From assembly GCF_963924675.1 (NCBI RefSeq), contig NC_089226.1, forward strand, positions 50,175,124 to 50,239,123: DNA of 64,000 nucleotides, written 5' to 3'. A program made the position numbers and the translations under genes. The notes beneath the pieces were generated by a model. It did not search any database, was not told where the DNA came from, and saw only the letters and a program-made list of their open reading frames with translations. This document shows, piece by piece, positions 56,421-64,000 of the stretch (positions are counted from its first letter, which is position 1; each line of letters begins with the position of its first letter). The DNA comes from Phocoena phocoena (Eukaryota; Chordata; Mammalia; Artiodactyla; Phocoenidae).

Positions 56421-56426
56421 TACACA

Positions 56427-56625
56427 GGGCTTCTCTGGTGGCGCAGTGGTTGAGAGTCCGCCTGCCCATGCAGGGGACACAGGTTCATGCCCCGGTCCAG
56501 GAAGATCCCACATGCTGCGGAGCGGCTAGGCCCGTGAGCCATGGCCACTGAGCCTGCGCGTCCAGAGCCTGTGCTTGCAACAGGAGAGGCCACAACAGTG
56601 AGAGGCCCGCGTACCGCAAAAAAAA

Positions 56626-56642
<17 letters not shown>
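56427..56642 (+). mobile_element. CHR-2-type SINE
   Basis: A complete sense copy with a 24-base A tail running into (TA)n. The flanking motif atatatgtacaca lies on both sides (56414-56426 and near 56655-56668). A small internal deletion removes part of the 'ctccgcaacggg' segment. Confidence 0.95.
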
Positions 56643-56659
<17 letters not shown>

Positions 56660-56662
56660 TAT
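56642..56662. repeat. (TA)n tract after SINE tail
   Basis: TA units between the SINE poly(A) and the target-site duplication, probably grown from the duplicated atatatg. Confidence 0.92.
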
Positions 56663-56669
56663 GTACACA

Positions 56670-57189
56670 AAATTGTTTCAGCTTTTTTTCTTTTGAAAAC
56701 ACCAAGCCATCTGGGGATCACCTGAGTGATCACTGGTGACAAGCAGTGGGGAGGAGGGCACAGTTTAGAAAACACTGACTTAATGATTGTCTAGGGTAAG
56801 GAGAATCCTTTGTTGTTTTTATGCATGTACCGCTTGCTGGCCTGGTTTAGCAATATTCTGGAAAGCCCATAACATTTTTTTTAAAAATTGGACAAATGGC
56901 TATTGGTAGGATGCTTTCCGATTGCAAAATGCTTTCACATTCATTATCTCAGTTGAAGTGGGCAGGGCAGGGATTATCTTGCTTAAGAGATATTTCCAAG
57001 GTGTTCAGTTAGAATGAAGGCTTTCTGTTCAGTTGCTTTTAGCAGATTTATTGGAGTGTGGTGCTATTCTTCTATAGTGACGTTTATTATTTAAAAAATA
57101 GCTCATCAAACTTTTTGCATAACAAATCATCCCAAAATGTATTGCCTTAAAACCAAAATTTATGATTTTACATGATGGTATTGGCTGGC
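56670..57189. other. Unique sequence, no gene seen
   Basis: No repeat or gene recognised, apart from a short MIR-like piece near 56915-56960 (gatgctttccgattgcaaaat, cattatctcag). Confidence 0.4.
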
Positions 57190-57207
57190 AACCTGAGTGG
57201 TTCTTTT

Positions 57208-57558
57208 TTTTTAAATAAATTTATTTATTTGTTTTTGGCTGTGTTGGGTCTTCGTTGCTGCACGTGGGCTTTCTCTAGTTGCGGCGAGCGGGGGGCTACT
57301 CTTCCTTGTGGTGCGCGGGCTTCTCATGGCAGTGGCTTCTCTTGTTGTGGAGCATGGGCTCTAAGTGCATGGGTTTCAGTAGCTGTGGCACGTGGGCTCA
57401 GTAGTTGCGGCACACGGGCTCTAGAGCGCAGGCTCAGTAGTTGTGGCCCACGGACTTAGTTGCTTGGTGGCACGTGGGATCTTCCTGTACCAGGGCTTGA
57501 ACTTGTGTCCCCTGAATTGGCAGGCAGATTCTTAACCACTGCTCCACCAGGGAAGCCC
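57208..57558 (-). mobile_element. CHR-1-type long SINE, antisense
   Basis: A complete copy (aaataaatttatttattt tail to gggaagccc). The target-site duplication is long and nearly perfect: aacctgagtggttctttt at 57190-57207 and aacctgggtggttctttt at 57559-57576. Confidence 0.96.
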
Positions 57559-57579
57559 AACCTGGGTGGTTCTTTTGCG

Positions 57580-58285
57580 GGTCTTTCTTGGAACCACTCA
57601 TGTGGTTTCAGTTATATGATGATTTGACTGGGTTTGGAGGGTGCAGAACAGTCTCACAGGCATGTCTGGCAGTGGTGCTAGCTCTCATCTGGGGCACCTT
57701 GATTCTCTTGGGATCGTTCATAGCATGGGATCTTAGTGTTGCGAGAGTGTGAAAGTGGAAGCTGCAAAGCCTCTTATGTTGCATGTTTGCAAAGGTTTGG
57801 AATTTGTGCACTGTCTCCAGCATAGATTCAGAGGTGTGGAGAAACAGATTTCCAGCTCATGATGGGAGGAGGGGCAATGTCATACCGCAAAGGGGCTTGG
57901 GCCCAGGGATCAGTGATCCGTTAGAGCCGTTATTATAAGGATCAGCCACAGCTGTTGTCTCTGAAGATTGTTCACTCCATTTTACATTTTCCTCCTCATT
58001 GAGGACCCTTGAGAGAAATACCTGATTGGCTCTAGAACCAAGGATCCTTCTATTTATCCTAAGCAATTGGTTTCCTTTTATGTTTTGGGTAGTGTTAATT
58101 ACGGTAACTGACCGGATTTCACTTTTTCCATTGGCTCTTAGGAAGATGAGTGCCAAATATGCAATTATTTCTCAAGGATATAATATATATTTATAAGGTT
58201 TAATCTCATTCTAGGTCCCAGGGCCCACTTAATACTTTACCTTTTTATTTCTTCATGAAATCCTCGTACCTTTTTTCTTTTTTAA
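57580..58285. other. Unique or unassigned sequence
   Basis: Non-coding. Bases 57600-58170 may belong to an old unnamed element. No domain in the 99-codon frame at 57857-58156. Confidence 0.35.
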
Positions 58286-59330
58286 TAAGTCTTTTATTTT
58301 AGAATAGTTTTAAATTCACAGAAAAATTGCAGAAACAGTACAGAGAGTTCCTATATGTCCTGTACCCAGTTCCCCTACCTATTGTAAGCATCTTACATTA
58401 CTATGGTACATTTGCTGCAACTAAGGAACCAACATTGGTACATCATTATTAACCGAAGTCTATACTTTAGATATCCTTAGTTTACCTAATATCTTTTTGT
58501 CTGCTTTGGGATCTCATCTAGGTGACTACATTACAGTTCTGTGTCTTAGGGTCCTCTTGTCTGTGACAGTTTCTCAGACTTCCCTTGGTTTTGGTGTCCT
58601 TGGCAGTGTTGAGGGGTACGGGTCAGACATTTTGTAGAATTCCCCTCAATTGGGATTTGGCTGATTTGTTTTTCTCATGGTTAGGTGGCAACAATAGGTT
58701 TTGGGGAAAACCACATTAGTAAAGTGCCATTCTCATCCCATCAAGGGTATATATTATCAATATGACCTCACCATTGTTAACCTTGATCACCTGGCTGAAG
58801 TGGTGTTTGCCAGGTTTCTTTACTATAAAATCACTTTTCCCCTTCTTTCCATACTGTTGTTTTTGGAAGAAGGTCGCTATGCACAACTTACACTTAAAGA
58901 GTGAGAAGTTGTGCTTCACCTCCTTGAGAGCAGAGTATTCATATAAATTATTTGGAATTCCTCTTTATGGGAGATTTATCTATTACCCTCATTTATTTAT
59001 TTATTTATTCAATCATTTGTTTACGTCAGTATGGACTAATGGATATTTATTTTATTCTTTGTTTCATAATCCAATATTACATTATTTATTTTGTTGCTTA
59101 AATTGTTCCAATTTTGGTCATTGGGAGGTCTTTTAGTTGGCTCCTGTGTCTCTTTGACATAGTGTTTTGAGCACTTCTTTACTTTTCTGGTACTATGAAA
59201 TGTTCCAGGCTCATCTTTTATATTCCCTACCTCCAGTCCTAGAATCAGCCATTTCTCAAGGAGGTCTACTTCCCTTTATTGGGGAATGGTATTAGGAACC
59301 AAAATTTGGGCACTAGTTTGCAGTTTAATT
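58285..59330 (-). mobile_element. Ancient L1 3' region, antisense
   Basis: A long continuous match to an L1M-type 3' region: gaaaaattgcagaaacagtacagagagttcc, catcttacattactatggtac, tgacagtttctcagacttccc, gtgccattctcatcccatcaagg, aattgttccaattttggtcattggg. The 124-codon plus-strand frame at 58762-59136 is accidental. Confidence 0.75.
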
Positions 59331-59839
59331 TGTGTTATCTCATCGCATTTTATGTATTCTCATAATTGGTCTATATTTCTTTCTGAAATAAAGTAGAAAA
59401 GAATAAATTAATAAACAAGACACAGTTAAAAAGTAGATCCAAACCTTAAATCCAGATCTTTTCTCTCCAGGTCTTATTTTCCTTTGGCATAAACCAAGCC
59501 CAACAATATCTCAGATACGGAAAGAAAGAGACATACTACAGAGTTTACATTGTCTCTTGGCTAGACATTTGATAATCCCAGCCCAGTTAGTGTTGTCTCC
59601 TACTATTTTCCTATGCATATCCAGGAACACAGAAATCCTCATTACTCACTGAAAATGCCATCCACACTCATTTGAAAAATCAGTATTTTAACTAATATAT
59701 AATGTATATAAATAAATAGTAAATTAAAACATTCTCCTTGTAAAAATGAAAAGATCTTAGCTAAGGACAAGCATTAGAACTAAATTTCCATGCAGTCTAT
59801 ATCGAGTGTTTATTTGTCTTTATGTACTTTGGGAAATTC

Positions 59840-60125
59840 TGCTCTTCCTGCTGTATTCAAATATCACATTATCCATGTCTTCTTGCCAATTTCCTTTATC
59901 CGAGTGGATTTCTCTTTCTATTGAACTCACAGTGATTTGTTTACACCTTATTTTACATGGCTTTGCATTCTGCTGAATATGTGTCTGCACTGTCTACCAA
60001 ATCATGAATTCCCTGAAGGTAGGACTCTGCTTTATGCATCTTTATGTTCCTCCAAAATCATACCACTTTCTGACGCATAGTCTGAGTTCAATAAATGTTT
60101 GTTAAATAAATGAAAGAAGGAATGA
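59840..60125 (+). mobile_element. L2 LINE 3' end, sense
   Basis: Contains ccctgaaggtaggactctgc, ctgacgcatagtctgagttcaataaatgtttg, the sense L2 tail. Confidence 0.75.
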
Positions 60126-60214
60126 AATGTAAAGTAGTGTATGCCTTATTTTCACAACTACATCAATATTATGAAAGGAGCACCAGACCAGTAGTTAGTA
60201 GATCTTGGTTTTAC

Positions 60215-60830
60215 ATTGAAGCTATTCATCACAGTGCTATTTGTAATATAAAAGGTCTAGAAAAACCCAAGTAATTTAATCATAACAGAACTGGTTTAGT
60301 AAACTATGGTAGACCCACTCAGTGGAATACTACACAACTGTAAAAAAAAATGAATGAAGATGTATTGCTGTTAAGTAAAAAAAACAAGGAAGAAGAAAAT
60401 GTATAATAAAAATATGATTTCTAACAAAGAATAAGCCTGAACCCAAACAAAACAAAACAACAACAAAGATTACCTATAGGAAGGGGGGAGAAAATTGGGT
60501 GGAGGAGACCACAATAGAAGCTAACTCTCTTTGAATATGTCTTGTGATATAGTTTTGACTTTGAAATCATGTAAATTTTTTTTTTTTTTTTTTGCAGTAC
60601 GCGGGCCTCTCACTGTTGTGGCCTCTCCCATTGCGTAGCACAGGCTCCGGACGCACAGGCTCAGCGTCCATGGCTCACGGGCCCAGCCGCTCCACGGCAT
60701 GTGGGATCCTCCCGGACAGGGACACGAACCCGTGTCCCCTGCATCGGCAGGCAGACTCTCAACCACTGCGCCACCAGGGAAGCCCAAAATCATGTAAATT
60801 AAAAAAAAAATATAAAACAAAATTAAAGAT
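60215..60830 (+). mobile_element. L1 (L1MC/L1MD-type) 3'UTR, sense, with a SINE
   Basis: The 3'UTR order cacagtgctatttgtaat, ggtagacccactcagtggaatac, gttaagtaaaaaaaacaagg, aaatcatgtaaatt fits older L1. The SINE at 60577-60785 lies just before the tail. Confidence 0.72.
60577..60785 (-). mobile_element. CHR-2-type SINE inside old L1
   Basis: Poly(T), full antisense body and gggaagccc end. Perfect flanking duplication aaatcatgtaaatt at 60564-60577 and 60787-60800. Confidence 0.96.
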
Positions 60831-61092
60831 TTATAAAGCAATTTTATATAAAGCAAAGTAATACAAATAAACCTAACTGTGTATTGAATTTGTGGTATAA
60901 CCACACAGAGAGTATTTTTTAAAGTGAATTTAAAACAGTAATTGGACTGTTCATCACTAGTGGGATATGTTTTGAGGACAAAATAATGGAAAAAAGGAGA
61001 AAAAATAAGATTCTTTGTAGTAATTATATTATTAGTAAGAATACTGGCATTGTTAATTTGAAACCATTATAAATATTATAGCATATATTTTA

Positions 61093-61093
<1 letters not shown>

Positions 61094-61126
<33 letters not shown>
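61094..61126. repeat. (GT)n microsatellite
   Basis: About 14 GT units followed by gagagag. Confidence 0.95.
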
Positions 61127-61129
<3 letters not shown>

Positions 61130-62640
61130 CACTATAGCATAAAAAAAAAAAAACAAAAAAACATGAATCTGACCAAGCCCCTATATCTACTCCTCATTTT
61201 CAGGAAACACAGGGGCCAGAGAAACATATTAAGTGATACCAGGGAGATGGATGCAATCAACCAAATCCAGAATGTGGGAGAAAATGACAAGGTAATGACC
61301 AGTTTCTTCAGTAAACCAATTGCAAAGAAAACAAAAGGTGGGGGGTGATATACATGTAAAGAGACTTAAGAGACATACCAAACAAATTATTTGCAATTTC
61401 TTCCATTGAGGGCTGGATTCTAATTTCTCTCCTCTTGAACTGGCCTTAGTGATTTGTTTGACCAATAGAATGTAGTAAAAATGATGTTCTGGGAATTCTG
61501 GAGCTAGATCATAAGAAGCCTGACAGATGTCACATGGGGCCTATTGTAACACTGTCTCTGGGATTCCTGAGCCTCCATGTAAGAAGTCTGAGTACTCTTA
61601 CACCAGCTACTGGTGGATAGGCCAGCATGTGTAAGCACAGGTGCAGTCATGTGAATGATGCCATCTTGGATCCTCCAGACTAGCCATTGTCAATGTCACA
61701 TGGACTAGAAGGATGGAGGAAAGGATGAGAAAGAAAACAAGAGATACATTTTAGGGAGTGTACAATTTGAAAGGCAACATTATTTTGTGATGAAATTGAT
61801 ACTTTATAAATTGTGTGTGATACTGAGGAATTAATTTGTTTTATTTGAGGTTTGAAAAATAGTGAATGACAAGCAGTTGGTATGGGAAGAGAGAAAGAGA
61901 GTAAAAAAAGATGCATAATTATTTCTCCCTTTATGAATGTGCATTCCTGACAGCCCTGAGCACTAAGATTGTCCTGCAGGGAATATGATTAAAGTTACAA
62001 AGAGGAAAACAAAATAAGTAAGTCAGCTTTTGATCCTGCTGCTATATTTACCCACAAGAAAGGAGGCAGCTCTCAGGTGGGCCTTTGTCTAAGTAATGTC
62101 CTGAAATCCAAGTGTAAAAGGACAATATGAAACCTCAATTCTCCCAAACGGTTTGGGGCAAGTTCAGCCCTTGAGTCCCTGGGGGGCTTGGTTCCCAAGG
62201 AGACTAATCCCACTTGCTCAGCATTAAGTATCAGTGGGGCAAAAGAGCTCTAGTTTGGAGCTCCGCAGAGAGGCCCGAGTGCAGGCTGGAGCCAGGTCCC
62301 TTGGCCCCATAGGAAGTGAAATGGATTGATGTCAAAACCACTCAAGTGAGCGTGCTTGCTCAGGGTACAGGAGGAGGGGCCTGATGGGCTGGCAGGAGCT
62401 GGCCTCTTACTTTGCTGAAGCTCATTCCATCCGAAATAGAGCTCTTCCCCAGAGGAAAGGGGAAAAGCAACGGAGACCTTGAGGTGGGGTCCACATGTGC
62501 CTTTTAACTGCACATTGGAAGCACTAAGGATTTATTTTGGTCTCAGTTATAGAGCTATTTCAAGCAGAAGTTGCTCTTTGTTGCCTTCTTATCTATAGTT
62601 TTCCATAGACACCATTGCTTTCGTATGACCATGTCCCTGC
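61130..62640. other. Unique sequence, no gene seen
   Basis: An A-run at 61141-61153. Bases 62150-62480 are GC-richer and well mixed. The minus-strand 87-codon frame at 62250-62513 has no recognised domain. Confidence 0.42.
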
Positions 62641-62644
62641 CCGG

Positions 62645-62960
62645 CTGTTCCCAGAGATACTACTTGTTTGCTTGGCACACTCAAATGTATCATTTAATTC
62701 TTAGCTCAAATGGTACCTGTTTATGCAGGCTTCCCCAGCTCCTCTGGTCAACTTGAAGGTCTTTTATCCCATCAATTATTGTACCTTTAATTTACTTCTA
62801 TTAAGAAGTATCACATTATATTACAATGGCTTCTTTGCATGTCTGTCTGTCCACCAGAAAGGGTAGGAATCATGGCTTCTTATCTCTGTATCCGCAGTAC
62901 CAGCACAGTGCTGAGCACATTGTTGGTGTCAGTATCTTTCTGTTGAATGAATAAGTGATT
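62645..62960 (+). mobile_element. L2 LINE 3' end, sense
   Basis: Blocks ttcttagctcaaatggtacctg, gcaggcttccccagctcc, gtccaccagaaagggtaggaatcatgg and agcacagtgctgagcac follow the L2 3' end to the tail ttgaatgaataagtg. Confidence 0.85.
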
Positions 62961-63034
62961 GGATGGATATTTTATGCATAAGGATCAATTTTGTGAATCA
63001 GGCTATAGAAATTCTAATCCATGAATATCTTATA

Positions 63035-63280
63035 TTTGTATACAGAGCTTTATGGTTGACAAAGAACTTCCATTTCCATGATCTCACCGATTTTCACAAT
63101 AGCCTCATCAAATTGATTCACATGATTATTCCCATTTTATAGATGGGAATATTGAGGTACAGGAGGTTAAGTGAATTTTTATAGTCAGCTGGATAATGAA
63201 AGGGTATATTGGACTCCAGTCTCAATCTCTGGTTCTAATTTTAGCACTCTCTCTATGATATTACACTGCTTTTTTCTGTT
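63035..63280 (+). mobile_element. MIR-like SINE
   Basis: The series gatctcaccgattttcacaatagcc, attcccattttatagatggg and ggaggttaagtg is MIR in sense, diverged. Confidence 0.72.
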
Positions 63281-63414
63281 TCTATAACCTGCAAGTATAG
63301 CTGCTCTCTTTCATTTGGAAATAGTCACTCACTTTGTTGGGAGAAAGAACAAATGATGCTGATTTTATAGGGTGATATGTTGGTAAGAAGTAGGTGGAGC
63401 CTAAAGAATCAAAA

Positions 63415-63540
63415 ACATGGGCATTTGCTGAGCTGCTTTTTTGTGCCAGGAACTTTCATATATAGCATCTCACAACAACCCTGAGGAGCTGAGATGATCT
63501 CCATTGAGCACATAAAACAAGCAAGATTCAGGGGTATTAT
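63415..63540 (+). mobile_element. MIR fragment
   Basis: The blocks tttgtgccaggaactttcatatatagcatctc and acaacaaccctgaggagctgagatgatc form the first half of a sense MIR. Confidence 0.75.
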
Positions 63541-63544
63541 TTGC

Positions 63545-63725
63545 CTCTTAGGATACCTCATTCTCACAAAGACTCTGAGAACAGTTAGGACCACTTCCAT
63601 TTTTCAGATGAGGAAACTGAGCTTTAGAAAGACAGATTGACTTGTCCAAGGGCACTTACCTAGCAAGTGGCAGGCCAGAATTTGAACCTGTCCTCATCTA
63701 ATGCCAAATCTGTTTTGATGCTCAG
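63545..63725 (+). mobile_element. MIR SINE
   Basis: The blocks attctcacaaagactctgag, cagatgaggaaactgagctt, cttgtccaagggcactta and cagaatttgaacctg form a second sense MIR directly after the first. Confidence 0.85.
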
Positions 63726-64000
63726 AACTCCAATGATCTGGAAACAGACTTTTACATATTAATATTTTCATATTCTATTTATTTTGAATATGATTATGTG
63801 AGGGCTTAGTTAACTCTGTGGGGATTATGAGAGATTTTTCAGACTAAAGATTTCAATTAAATATATTGTCCTCTGCAATCTCGGGATTTGTAAGAGCTGC
63901 TCAGTTGAAAGAAAGTAAAAAAAAAAAGAGTTAGTGCTCTTGGCTGCCAGACGCAGAGGTCAATGGAATGGTCCTGCCGAAAGGCAAAGGGAAGTGCTGA
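63725..64000. other. Unique sequence to window end
   Basis: A short A-run near 63918-63928. Nothing else recognised. Confidence 0.4.

Noticed and set aside
58762..59136. 124-codon plus-strand frame with hydrophobic segments
   Set aside because: Lies on the opposite strand of an ancient L1 3' region. Hydrophobicity follows from T-rich antisense L1.
1..64000. An undescribed gene system or operon
   Set aside because: Reading both strands gave only transposon-derived frames and short chance frames. Nothing in the window supports a novel coding system.

Overview
The window is mammalian, almost certainly cetacean, nuclear DNA with no recognisable protein-coding, tRNA or rRNA gene. The evidence is its repeats. 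Seventeen tRNA-Glu-derived SINEs of the CHR class are present: ten short CHR-2-like, four long CHR-1-like and three short older forms. They sit among cetartiodactyl-type L1 LINEs, while no ruminant BovB or Bov-A2 element was seen. CHR SINEs are known from cetaceans, hippos and ruminants, so whale or dolphin is the best reading and hippo is not excluded. The longest open frames belong to decayed L1 ORF2 and ORF1 or are chance frames across SINEs.

Layout. 0-2.9 kb: mostly unique, with L2, MER5A and L2 remnants. 2.9-5.5 kb: antisense L1 blocks with two CHR-2 SINEs, then an older L1 5'UTR. 5.6-8.2 kb: microsatellite, MIRs, and a MaLR LTR holding a CHR-1 that itself holds a CHR-2. 8.9-16.3 kb: one near full-length antisense L1 (3'UTR, ORF2, ORF1, 2.1 kb 5'UTR) carrying one CHR-2, next to an older L1 5'UTR piece. 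17.3-19.5 kb: another antisense L1 with two SINEs, an MLT1A-like solo LTR, and a MIR split by a 185-bp L1. 20.8-23.7 kb: antisense L2, a short copy then a long, nearly body-length one. 24.0-26.4 kb: older SINE, an isolated L1 5'UTR, and an L1 3' end that splits an older repeat. 26.4-31.5 kb: mostly unique. 31.5-32.9 kb: ERVL pol/dUTPase relic. 33-36.5 kb: L1, L2 and MIR relics. 36.7-40.5 kb: old antisense L1 interrupted by three later insertions. 40.5-48.4 kb: mostly unique with MIR and L2. 48.4-51.8 kb: L1 fragments, TA microsatellites, L2 and an ERV LTR. 52-64 kb: scattered L1, L2, MIR and SINEs in otherwise unique DNA.

Nothing here works as an operon or pathway. The window reads as intergenic or deep-intronic sequence whose history is successive retrotransposition. 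The most informative items are the layered nests, a SINE joined directly to the inside of an L1 3'UTR with no flanking duplication, an L1 copy present only as its 5'UTR with a fold-back, TA microsatellites grown inside L1 sequence, and a few unique AT-rich stretches that could be conserved regulatory DNA. Family names were assigned by recognising the sequences, without database searches, so subfamily labels are provisional.
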